DNA of 64,000 nucleotides. Source: UBA1715 sp964346725 (GTDB taxonomy: Bacteria; Bacteroidota; Bacteroidia; Bacteroidales; UBA1715). Below are positions 49,777 to 58,803 of this stretch, piece after piece. The stretch's first letter is position 1, and each line of letters opens with the position of its first letter. The stretch is from the NCBI GenBank assembly GCA_964346725.1, contig CAYFVM010000001.1, positions 62,001 to 126,000 on the forward strand. The letters run 5' to 3'. The notes beneath the pieces are model-generated. The model searched no databases. It had not been told where the DNA came from and saw nothing but the letters and a program-made list of their open reading frames with translations. Both the position numbers and the translations under genes were made by a program.

Positions 49777-52380
49777 GTGGTTGAAACGCCTTTAATGAAA
49801 CAATATTATGAGGTTAAGGGAAAACATCCCGATGCCGTGTTGTTGTTTCGCGTAGGCGACTTTTACGAAACGTATAGCGACGATGCCATTAAGGCTTCAA
49901 AAATTCTCGGAATAACCTTGACAAAGCGTTCCAACGGTGGAGGAACGTCAACCGAAATGGCAGGTTTTCCGTATCATGCTCTTGATACTTATTTACCCAA
50001 ACTTGTGCGAGCAGGGCAGCGTGTGGCTATCTGTGAGCAACTCGAAGATCCATCAAAGACCAAGAAGTTGGTAAAACGCGGCATTACCGAACTTGTTACG
50101 CCCGGTGTGTCACTGAGTGATAGCATTCTTGAAAATCGAGAAAATAACTTTTTGGCTGCGTTGCATTTTTCTCAATCAATTGTTGGCGTTTCGTTTTTGG
50201 ATATTTCTACGGGAGAATTTCTTGTAGCACAAGGTTCCGTTGATTATGTAGATAAATTGCTAAACAGTTTTCAGCCAAAGGAAATCTTGTTCAACCGTTG
50301 CCAAGAGCAGTGGTACAAAGAAACTTTCCATCGTGACAATGAGTGCGTAAACAAACTCGATGATTGGATTTTTACCTCGCAAGCCGCAAACGATAAATTG
50401 TTGGCTCAGTTTGAAACCACTTCACTCAAAGGCTTTGGTATAGCCGATATGAACCAGGCGGTGATAGCTGCCGGAGCTATTCTCTACTATCTTGACATTA
50501 CTGAACATAAACTTACAAGCCATATTCGCAATATTGCTCGCATAGACCAAGATAACTATGTGTGGCTCGATAAATTTACCATTCGTAATTTGGAATTATT
50601 TGGTTCCGAAAACGTTGGTGCAAAAACTCTCTTGTCTGTTTTGGATAACACCAAAACTCCCATGGGAGCGCGTTTGCTTCGTCGTTGGATAGCCTTGCCA
50701 TTGCGACAAGTTTCCGACATTCATGCTCGTCTTGATGCGGTGCAATCTATGGTAGAGCAGCCCAATGCTGTAGACGAATTGTCGGTGATGCTCAAATCTA
50801 TGTGCGACTTGGAGCGAATAGTAGCACGCGTGGCAACAAACAGAATCACTCCTCGTGAAGTTTTGCAGTTGCAAAAAACGCTGGAAGAAATTGTTCCTCT
50901 CAAAAATTTGTGCGCCAATATGGGAAACGAGGCTTTGCAAGTTTTTTCGCACCAATTGAATCCCTGTGAAGCGCTTTGTGAACGAATAAAGACTGAAATA
51001 CAGCCTGAGGCAAACAATGCCATAAACAAGGGAAATATCATTTTGCCGGGCATAAACAAGGATCTCGATAATTTGCGCGAGATAGCATACAACGGCAAGG
51101 ATTATTTGCTCAAAATGCAAGAACGTGAGGAAGAGCGCACAGGCATTCCTAAGATTAAGATTGCGTTCAACAACGTATTCGGCTACTACATAGAGGTGCG
51201 TAATACGCACAAAGAAAAAGTTCCCTCTGATTGGATTCGTAAACAGACGCTTGTTGGTGCTGAGCGATACATTACGCAAGAATTGAAGGAATATGAAGAG
51301 AAAATTCTTGGCGCAGAGTCGCGCATTGTTGAAATAGAACAAGAAATCTATATGGCTCTCATTCAAAATGTAGCCAAATACATAGAAACTATTCAACTTA
51401 ATGCTGGAATTATAGCACAAATAGATTGCTTGCTGTCGTTCGCTATCGTTTCTGTGGCAAATAATTATATCCGCCCCGAAGTGAACGATTCTATGGCGTT
51501 AGATATAAAAAATGGCCGTCACCCTGTTATTGAAACAGAAATGGCGCCGGGCGAGAAATATATTGGCAACGATGTGTTTCTTGATAATGAAAAGCAACAG
51601 ATTATCATAATAACCGGACCGAACATGGCCGGAAAATCTGCATTACTACGCCAAACGGCGTTGATAGTGTTGATGGCGCAAATGGGCTGTTTTGTCCCTG
51701 CCGATGCCGTTACAATGGGCGTGGTAGACAAGGTGTTTACTCGTGTGGGAGCTTCTGATAACATTTCGCAGGGTGAGTCAACGTTTATGGTTGAAATGAA
51801 CGAAGCGGCAAATATTTTGAACAACATGAACGACCGAAGTCTTGTGTTGTTTGATGAATTAGGGCGCGGAACAAGCACCTATGACGGTATTTCCATTGCG
51901 TGGGCAATTGTGGAATATTTACATGAAGGTCAAAAGGCACACCCAAAAACATTGTTTGCCACACATTACCATGAATTGAACGAATTGGAAAAATCTTTCA
52001 ATCGCATTAAAAATTTTAACGTTTCTGTGCGCGAACAAAATCAAAAAGTTATATTCTTGCGTAAATTAGTTCCGGGCGGAAGTGAGCATAGTTTTGGTAT
52101 TCATGTGGCTAAAATGGCCGGTATGCCACAATCTATTGTGAATAGGGCTAATGAGATATTGAAAGAATTGGAAGGAGTAGGAGCAAACACCGAAGCTCTC
52201 GCTAAACCGGTTAACGAAATTGCACATTCTCGGGAAGGATTTCAGATGAGCATTTTTCAACTTGACGATCCGGTGTTGTCGCAAATTCGCGATGAGTTGT
52301 TGGAAATAGAAATTGACAATCTTACGCCTATTGAGGCTTTGAACAAATTGAATGACATAAAGAAACTACTGAAAAAGTAG
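49777..52380 (+). CDS. mutS: DNA mismatch repair protein MutS
   Basis: An 867-residue, full-length MutS. The mismatch-binding Phe-x-Glu motif is in LFRVGDFYETYSDDA (near 24-36). The connector, lever and clamp domains follow; Walker A GPNMAGKSALLRQT is near 616, then STFMVEM, Walker B LVLFDELGRGTST and FATHYHEL. The C-terminal 60 residues carry the LTPIEALNKL motif of the tail. No ATG fits the N-terminus: the start is GTG at 49777, or else the ATG at 49795 (MKQYYEV); an in-frame stop at 49759-49761 excludes anything longer. TATTTTTG at 49740-49747 is the -7 element. It is followed after 17 bp by PBP1A. Confidence 0.97.
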   Translation: MVETPLMKQYYEVKGKHPDAVLLFRVGDFYETYSDDAIKASKILGITLTKRSNGGGTSTEMAGFPYHALDTYLPKLVRAGQRVAICEQLEDPSKTKKLVKRGITELVTPGVSLSDSILENRENNFLAALHFSQSIVGVSFLDISTGEFLVAQGSVDYVDKLLNSFQPKEILFNRCQEQWYKETFHRDNECVNKLDDWIFTSQAANDKLLAQFETTSLKGFGIADMNQAVIAAGAILYYLDITEHKLTSHIRNIARIDQDNYVWLDKFTIRNLELFGSENVGAKTLLSVLDNTKTPMGARLLRRWIALPLRQVSDIHARLDAVQSMVEQPNAVDELSVMLKSMCDLERIVARVATNRITPREVLQLQKTLEEIVPLKNLCANMGNEALQVFSHQLNPCEALCERIKTEIQPEANNAINKGNIILPGINKDLDNLREIAYNGKDYLLKMQEREEERTGIPKIKIAFNNVFGYYIEVRNTHKEKVPSDWIRKQTLVGAERYITQELKEYEEKILGAESRIVEIEQEIYMALIQNVAKYIETIQLNAGIIAQIDCLLSFAIVSVANNYIRPEVNDSMALDIKNGRHPVIETEMAPGEKYIGNDVFLDNEKQQIIIITGPNMAGKSALLRQTALIVLMAQMGCFVPADAVTMGVVDKVFTRVGASDNISQGESTFMVEMNEAANILNNMNDRSLVLFDELGRGTSTYDGISIAWAIVEYLHEGQKAHPKTLFATHYHELNELEKSFNRIKNFNVSVREQNQKVIFLRKLVPGGSEHSFGIHVAKMAGMPQSIVNRANEILKELEGVGANTEALAKPVNEIAHSREGFQMSIFQLDDPVLSQIRDELLEIEIDNLTPIEALNKLNDIKKLLKK

Positions 52381-52397
52381 GAATATAAAATTGTAGT

Positions 52398-54791
52398 ATG
52401 AATTTGAGAGATTTTGAATGGCAGAAATATCTTGTCGCTTTTTGGGGTGGGATTAAAACGGTGTTGAAATGGTTTTTTGCTAAAGGAAAACCTTTATACG
52501 TGAAAGCATATCGATGGTTTCTTTTTCTCATCGTGCTCCTTTTTATGTACATAGTGGCGGTAGAAATTAATTTCTGTTATCTTTTTGGTTATTCTCCATC
52601 TATAAAAGAATTAAAGTATCCAAAACAAAACCTCGCATCGGAAGTTTATGCTGCTGATGGTACGTTGTTGGGACGATTTTTCTTTGAAAATAGAACACCA
52701 GTGGAATATGCTGATTTGTCGCCACTGCTTATCAATACACTTATAGCTACTGAAGATACTCGTTTCTACCAACATCGTGGAATCGATTTTAAAGCATTGT
52801 TGCCGGTAATCAAAGATATGCTCAAAGGTGAACCGCGCGGAGGTAGTACCATAACACAACAGTTGGTTAAAAACCTTTTCAAGACACGCAAACAAGATCA
52901 TGGTTTGTTGGGTAAAATTCCGGGCGTGCGGATGATTGTGATAAAATCCAAAGAATGGATTTCTGCGGTGAGAATTGAGATGAATTTCAACAAACAAGAA
53001 TTGCTTACATTGTATTTCAACACGGTTGATTTTGGTAGTAACTCATACGGCATACAAATAGCTTCAAAAACGTATTTCGACAAACTGCCGAAGGATTTGA
53101 ATGCCAATGAATGTGCTACTCTTATAGGTATGCTTAAGGCTCCCACTGCATATAGTCCTGTGCTCAATCCAATGCGTTCGCTCAATCGACGCAACGTGGT
53201 TTTGGGCATTATGGAACGAGACAAATTGATTACCCGCCACGAACACGATTCGTTGGTATTGCAACCAATTCAATTGGAATACAAAGTTGAAACACCAAGT
53301 GAAGGTATTGCAAACTATTTCCGTCAGGCTATGTATGCATATTTGAAGCCATGGCTCAAAGAAAATGATTTGGATATTTATTCCGATGGGTTGAAAATAT
53401 ACACCACGCTTGATTACAAAATGCAACAGTATGCCGAGGAGGCAATGTCGCAAAACATGAAACGCGTGCAACGTCAGTTTGACTCTCATTGGGGAAGTAA
53501 AAACCCATGGATAGACGGGAACAAAAACGAATTGCCGAATTTTATAGACAATGTGGTTAAAAATTCTTGGTATTATAGTCGTCTTGAGGCTAAATATAAA
53601 GGCAATCAAGATTCTATCAATTATTATATTAATTTGAAACGTCCGCAGAAATTGTTTTCTTGGAAGGGCGACATTGACACGGTGTGCAGTTTTGTAGAGG
53701 CAACGAATTATTTGAAACGACTTTTGCATAGCGGTATGGTAGCAATGGACCCAGAAACCGGTGCAATCAAAGCATACGTTGGAGGTTTGGACTTCAATCA
53801 TTTCAAATATGACAACGTACGTTCTATGCGTCAACCGGGATCTTCGTTCAAAATTTTCGTATATACCGCAGCTATGACAAAGGGATGGTCTCCGTGTGAT
53901 AGTTTGGTAGATGCACCGTTGGCTATTCACTATACAGAAAAAGGAGAACAAAAAACATGGGTACCACGTAATGCCAATCGTGAATATGTAGGAGGAAATG
54001 TGGGCTTAAAATATGCATTTGCTCATTCGTTGAATACCATTAGTGTGCGTTTGACGCAAGATATAGGAGTGGAAAATATAATCCATATCGCACATGATAT
54101 GGGAATCAAGTCTCCACTTGATACGGTTCCGTCTATTTGTCTCGGATCAAGTGATGTTACTCTATTAGAATTAACGAATGCCTATAGTCCATTGTTGAAT
54201 GATGGCTATCGGGTAGAACCAATGTTTGTTACACGAATAGAAGACAAAGACGGTAAGCTGCTGAAAGAGTTTACTCCTGAGAAAGTAAAAGTCCTTGATT
54301 CAGTGACGGTTTTCTTGATGCAACAAATGTTTCTCGCTTCCTTAAGCGAGCCATATGGAACTACGCAAAATTTATTCTCATACAAATTGTTTAATCATGA
54401 TACCGACTTTGGCGGAAAAACAGGAACGTCCTCGAATTATTCCGATGGTTGGTTTGTAGGAGTAATGCCACATATGGTTGTAGGAACGTGGGTAGGGGCG
54501 GAAGAACGTTGTGTACATTTTCGTACCTCATCGTTAGGAGAAGGTGGAAAAACAGCGTTACCAATGTTCGGCTTGTTTATGGAAAAAATCATGAGTGACA
54601 AGCAGTACTCTGACTATTGGGACGATAGATTCCCTCGCTATTTACGTGGTTTGAAAAACCGTCCGTATGGCTGTCATACGCCGTATATTCCAAAAGTAGA
54701 TACTACAGCCGTTGATTCTATTGCTATTCAAACCGATGGTGTTGATGAAGAAGAGGTAGAGGTTGTAACTCCTATAATCGAAAACAAATAA
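52398..54791 (+). CDS. Penicillin-binding protein 1A (bifunctional class A)
   Basis: A 797-residue peptidoglycan synthase. A cytoplasmic stretch of about 38 residues and one membrane helix (about 40-62) precede the glycosyltransferase 51 domain (about 80-260), with catalytic Glu in ATEDTRFYQHRGID and GGSTITQQLVKN. The transpeptidase domain (about 440-740) has the active-site motif S482-S-F-K485, SLN in FAHSLNTIS and KTGTSS. A short acidic tail ends the protein. It polymerises and cross-links peptidoglycan. Gaps of 17 bp from mutS and 5 bp to the PorE-like gene suggest a shared transcript. Confidence 0.96.
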   Translation: MNLRDFEWQKYLVAFWGGIKTVLKWFFAKGKPLYVKAYRWFLFLIVLLFMYIVAVEINFCYLFGYSPSIKELKYPKQNLASEVYAADGTLLGRFFFENRTPVEYADLSPLLINTLIATEDTRFYQHRGIDFKALLPVIKDMLKGEPRGGSTITQQLVKNLFKTRKQDHGLLGKIPGVRMIVIKSKEWISAVRIEMNFNKQELLTLYFNTVDFGSNSYGIQIASKTYFDKLPKDLNANECATLIGMLKAPTAYSPVLNPMRSLNRRNVVLGIMERDKLITRHEHDSLVLQPIQLEYKVETPSEGIANYFRQAMYAYLKPWLKENDLDIYSDGLKIYTTLDYKMQQYAEEAMSQNMKRVQRQFDSHWGSKNPWIDGNKNELPNFIDNVVKNSWYYSRLEAKYKGNQDSINYYINLKRPQKLFSWKGDIDTVCSFVEATNYLKRLLHSGMVAMDPETGAIKAYVGGLDFNHFKYDNVRSMRQPGSSFKIFVYTAAMTKGWSPCDSLVDAPLAIHYTEKGEQKTWVPRNANREYVGGNVGLKYAFAHSLNTISVRLTQDIGVENIIHIAHDMGIKSPLDTVPSICLGSSDVTLLELTNAYSPLLNDGYRVEPMFVTRIEDKDGKLLKEFTPEKVKVLDSVTVFLMQQMFLASLSEPYGTTQNLFSYKLFNHDTDFGGKTGTSSNYSDGWFVGVMPHMVVGTWVGAEERCVHFRTSSLGEGGKTALPMFGLFMEKIMSDKQYSDYWDDRFPRYLRGLKNRPYGCHTPYIPKVDTTAVDSIAIQTDGVDEEEVEVVTPIIENK

Positions 54792-54796
54792 GGCCT

Positions 54797-57517
54797 ATGA
54801 AGAAATTCTTGTCATTTATATTGTTATTTTGGGGGCTTCTTGATGTTGCGTATTGTCAAGATGTCTACTACAAATTATACAAAAATTTAGACTGGGTAAC
54901 ATTGGAAAAGAAAATTATCTCGGCATTGCAAAAAGATCCAAAGAATGTGGTATACAACCATGTAGCAGGGATGATGTATGCAAATAAATCGTACCAGAAT
55001 TATGATGACGACAAAGCATATACGTATTTGGTTACCGCTAAAAGTGAATATGGGAAAAGCACTCCGGCCGAGAGAGAAAAAGTGTCCCCATATGCAACTC
55101 CCAAGAAGATACAAAAAACCTTAGATACGGTTTGCTTGCGGTTGTACGAAAAAACAATTCATTCCAATTCCATAGCGGAGTGTAATGAGTTTGGAAAGAA
55201 ATACAAACGTGCTGCCGATTCGTTGCAGGAAGCGGTTAAACTATACCGCAACTCATTGGCGTATGCACAAGCACAGCAGGAAAATACGGTAAGCTCGTAT
55301 GACTCTTTTTTGACCTTGTATCCCGATGCGGCCGAAGTTCCTTTAGCCGAAAAACGTCGTGATAAGTTGGCGTATGATGCCACGATGCAGAAAAATTCGG
55401 TAGAAGCGTTTTTATCGTATATGAAAAAATACCCTAAAAGCGAATATGTGCCAGAGGTACGCCAAAAATATCTGGATAAGATTTTTTCTACAAAAGCAGA
55501 TGGCGGAACGTATCAGGATTATGAACAATTCCTAAAAGCAAATCCCCAAGGCGAGTTGGCAAAAACGGCAATTCACAAAATGATGGAAATCGCAAGCAAG
55601 CAGTACGATTTACCATTGATGCAAAAAACCGTGGAATATAGCCGTGATATTGATTTTGAATATGCTCTTTATGAATTTTACAAAAAATATACGGATGATG
55701 GCGAAGCATATTCGTTGTATTCATTTGTTGATTTGTATCCACGCACATTTTTGGATACTTTGATAGCCAAAGATTTTAAAATAGCTGCCAAAGGTGACGC
55801 ATTAGAATTGATTGAGCCATACGATTCTGCAAAATCGTATTATGTGTTTACGGAATACATTAAAATGGCTGCGCCCAAAGAAAAAGCCTTTGTGGTTTTG
55901 CAAAAATTGATTTCACAAGATGTAGCTTCCAAAAATTGGGCAAAGGCACTAAAAACAGTCAACACCTATCGTCCGTATTTTGGTACAAACAATAAAGAAA
56001 TTAACGATTTAATTCGTGTGTTGTCCGCTCCAAGCGATAGAACTATTGTAGTGAATGAGTTTCCGGAGATAATCAATACCAAAGAGGGAGGAGAGTATTC
56101 TCCAATTATTACAGCAGACAATAAGTATTTGTTTTTCTGCGGAAAAAATCGTCCGAATTGCATAGGTGGTGAAGATATTTTTGTTTCTGAATGGGAAAAT
56201 AACACTTGGGCAAAACCGGAAATTCTCAAAGAATTATCAACTCCTATGACAAATGAGGCCGTGATAAGTGTAAGTACCGATGGAACAAACATGTTGTATT
56301 TCAGAGAAGGGGTGATTTATTCGTCAACAAAAGGATATTACGGTTGGGAAACAGGTCAGAATGTGTCAGACCAAATTAACAATGCTCAATGGTCTGCTGA
56401 CGCAATGATAACAAGCGATGGAAATGCTATCATTTTTGCTTCGGTGCGCGAAGAAGGATATAATTTATTTACTCGCCAGAATGCCACACTTGGTTTGTAT
56501 CATGGTGCAGTTCACCATCAGTCAGATATTTATGTTTCGTTGAAGACAGATAAAGGTTGGAGTAAGCCTATCAATTTAGGACCTACTATCAATACAAAAT
56601 ACGTTGATCGCAGTCCATATTTGCACCACGACATGAAAACGCTGTACTTCAGTTCTGACGGACATGGAGGTTTAGGAAACCTTGATGTATATGTATCTGT
56701 GCGTTTGGCTGACTCATGTTGGGATTGCTGGAGCGAGCCGGTCAATTTGGGAAAGGAAATCAATAACTCAGAGGAAAACTGGGGCTATCGAATAGCGCCT
56801 AACGGCAAAGATTTTTACTACGCAGCACGCGAAACGGGAGCAAATCAAAACGACCTATATTCTATAACTATTCCTGAAAAATTCCGTCCCGAATCGGTAG
56901 TGAATGTACTGGGAAAAATTACCGACAACCAAGGGAAACCGGTGGAAACACAGATAGTATGGGAAGATTTGTCAACTGGCGATGTTATTGAAAAATCTCG
57001 CTCAAATCCAGTTGATGGGAACTATTTTGCAGTACTTCCAAACGGCAAAATGTATGGCTATTATGTTAATGACGAACGTTATTATCCGCAGTCACAAAAT
57101 GTTGATTTAACCGATGGTAAATCGGCACAAACCGTGACAAAAGATATTGTAGTGACTTCGTACAAGGAAATGAAAGAATCGAAGGCGGCCGTTCGTTTGA
57201 ACAACTTATTTTTCGACACCGACAAAAGTGATTTGTTGCCATATTCGATTCCTGAATTGCAGCGCGTGGCGCAAATTATCTCAGAAAATAATCTGAGTGT
57301 AGAAATTGCCGGTCATACCGATTATGTGGGTGAAGACAATTACAACATGGCACTTTCATTGCGCCGTGCCGAAGCAGTCAAGGCATTCCTTGTCAAAGAA
57401 GGTTGTAATGCTTCATTATTCAAGGTTGTGGGATATGGAGAAACAAAACCCGCAACCACCAACGATACCGAGCAGGGCCGAGCGTTAAACAGACGCGTGG
57501 AGATGAGGTTTTTGTAG
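54797..57517 (+). CDS. PorE-like OmpA-family protein (TPR, PD40 propeller, CRD, OmpA_C)
   Basis: A 906-residue envelope protein. A signal sequence (1-20) precedes a helical TPR-like region (about 25-400), a beta-propeller of PD40 repeats (about 425-690; EGGEYSPIITADNKYLFFCG, DRSPYLHHDMKTLYFSS, GWSKPINLG), a carboxypeptidase-regulatory-like domain (about 705-775; VLGKITDNQGKP) and a C-terminal OmpA domain (about 795-906; AGHTDYVGEDNYN, then GRALNRRVEM). This order is that of PorE, which anchors the type IX secretion machinery to peptidoglycan in Porphyromonas. Paralogues with the same order exist, so the assignment is probable only. It lies 5 bp after PBP1A. Confidence 0.85.
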   Translation: MKKFLSFILLFWGLLDVAYCQDVYYKLYKNLDWVTLEKKIISALQKDPKNVVYNHVAGMMYANKSYQNYDDDKAYTYLVTAKSEYGKSTPAEREKVSPYATPKKIQKTLDTVCLRLYEKTIHSNSIAECNEFGKKYKRAADSLQEAVKLYRNSLAYAQAQQENTVSSYDSFLTLYPDAAEVPLAEKRRDKLAYDATMQKNSVEAFLSYMKKYPKSEYVPEVRQKYLDKIFSTKADGGTYQDYEQFLKANPQGELAKTAIHKMMEIASKQYDLPLMQKTVEYSRDIDFEYALYEFYKKYTDDGEAYSLYSFVDLYPRTFLDTLIAKDFKIAAKGDALELIEPYDSAKSYYVFTEYIKMAAPKEKAFVVLQKLISQDVASKNWAKALKTVNTYRPYFGTNNKEINDLIRVLSAPSDRTIVVNEFPEIINTKEGGEYSPIITADNKYLFFCGKNRPNCIGGEDIFVSEWENNTWAKPEILKELSTPMTNEAVISVSTDGTNMLYFREGVIYSSTKGYYGWETGQNVSDQINNAQWSADAMITSDGNAIIFASVREEGYNLFTRQNATLGLYHGAVHHQSDIYVSLKTDKGWSKPINLGPTINTKYVDRSPYLHHDMKTLYFSSDGHGGLGNLDVYVSVRLADSCWDCWSEPVNLGKEINNSEENWGYRIAPNGKDFYYAARETGANQNDLYSITIPEKFRPESVVNVLGKITDNQGKPVETQIVWEDLSTGDVIEKSRSNPVDGNYFAVLPNGKMYGYYVNDERYYPQSQNVDLTDGKSAQTVTKDIVVTSYKEMKESKAAVRLNNLFFDTDKSDLLPYSIPELQRVAQIISENNLSVEIAGHTDYVGEDNYNMALSLRRAEAVKAFLVKEGCNASLFKVVGYGETKPATTNDTEQGRALNRRVEMRFL

Positions 57518-57986
57518 ATTTTTACAAATTAAATCAAGGCTATCTATCCCGACATTCAACCCCTTCGGGGTAATCACGTTATATGGATATTTCGTGGTAT
57601 TCATGATTGTATCGTTGACCGTCATATGTTTGTTAATATAGAATTGCAAACAATGCTTTTTACAATCTTAAAGGCGGGGAATTGTGTGATGAGGGAAAAA
57701 AAACATGAAAATTGTGAATATATCAAAAATAAAAACATAGCTTTGTTTTTTAACATTTTTAATAAATGTTTACTTTTTCTCAAAACACTACAAATATATG
57801 TTCTTTAAAATTTGAAGAAGAGCAGGATTTGTGTGACACACCCAACAATCCCTATAAACAGGTATATAGTAATGCTAACGTAATGGATTCTATTTGTTCT
57901 CTCAATCGCGAATGCTTTGAGTTATATTATGCCATTATGTGTAAAGTCGAATTAAATTTCTTAATGTCTAACTAAAAAAAATAAAA
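57518..57986. other. 469-bp intergenic region with a CCCCTTCGGGG hairpin
   Basis: No gene is supported; short open frames here have no recognisable features. A tight hairpin, ACCCC-TTC-GGGGT, is near 57562-57574, followed by GTGGTATTCATGATTG. I recall similar sequences as abundant intergenic repeats in Bacteroidota genomes, so this may be a repeat remnant. The right part is very AT-rich and must hold the lipoprotein gene's promoter; the shared 14-mer TAATGTCTAACTAA is at 57962-57975. Confidence 0.5.
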
Positions 57987-58694
57987 ATGAAAAAAGCATT
58001 TCAATTAGTAAGTAGATTACTGCTGTATAGTATGGTGGTAATTAGTTTAAGTGGTTGTGGTGATGATGATAAAAATGAAGACCCGCAACCAGGAACTGTT
58101 GAAAACAATGAAACTGATGATTCGCCATCATCTAATGTAACAATTGACGGATTTGTAGATTTAGGTCTTTCGGTACAGTGGGCTGAATGCAATATTGGAG
58201 CTGATAATCCTGAAGATTATGGGGATTATTATGCTTGGGGAGAAATTGCAACCAAGGAATCGTTTGATCAAGAAAATTCTCAATGGTATAATGTGAGTGA
58301 GGAAGATTTAAAGAGTGGCGGTGTAATTGACGAACAGGGAAATTTGACAGCTTCGTATGATGTTGCAACGCAAAAACTTGGTTCGGCATTTCGTATGCCA
58401 ACAAAGGAAGAATTTCAGGAATTAAAAGATGATTGTACCTGGACGTGGACCAAACAGAATGATGTAAGTGGGTATAAGGTCGTTGGTACTAATGGTAACA
58501 GTATATTTTTCCCTGCAAGTGGCTATTATACTAATACTTATCTAGAAAATTCTATAGCTTACGGTTACTATTGAACTTCAACGGAGGAGGAGAGTGATGT
58601 TAGTTCCAAACAATTGATGTTCAATCAAAACCAGAAAACTGTCATTGTCTATTCTCGTTATTATGGTTTAAGTGTTCGTGCGGTTGCAAAATAA
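57987..58694 (+). pseudogene. FISUMP-domain lipoprotein interrupted by an in-frame TGA
   Basis: The frame from ATG 57987 gives a lipoprotein signal (lipobox SLSGC, Cys 24 region), an acidic linker, and a Fibrobacter succinogenes major paralogous domain (VDLGLSVQWAECNIGA, DYYAWGE, FRMPTKEEFQEL). It stops at TGA 58572-58574, after 195 residues. The same frame then continues for 39 residues (TSTEEESDVSSKQ to YGLSVRAVAK) up to TAA at 58692-58694, the normal end of the domain. In this family the stop position is Trp (GYYWTST), so TGG to TGA is the simplest explanation. It may be a true nonsense mutation or a sequencing error. The terminator lies after the second stop. Confidence 0.8.
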
Positions 58695-58762
58695 CGGAGC
58701 AATCCCAAATACAGTAGCGATGCACAATGACGTATCGTTATGAGATGACAAAAAGATTTTAG

Positions 58763-58800
58763 AAAAAACCGGGGACATTCATAATGCCACCGGTTTTTTT
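58763..58800. terminator. Bidirectional terminator
   Basis: AAAAAACCGG (58763-58772) pairs with CCGGTTTTTT (58790-58799), with A/T tracts on both sides. It serves the lipoprotein gene and the convergent activase gene. Confidence 0.8.
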
Positions 58801-58803
58801 ATT

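Noticed and set aside
57626..57975. Two open frames of 60-69 codons before the FISUMP gene
   Set aside because: Biased, low-complexity composition in an AT-rich spacer, no start context, no family resemblance.
58572..58574. TGA read as Trp or selenocysteine (alternative code)
   Set aside because: carB and the first chromate transporter gene end in TGA at the correct family C-termini, so TGA is a stop here. No SECIS-like hairpin was seen, and Trp is the family residue.
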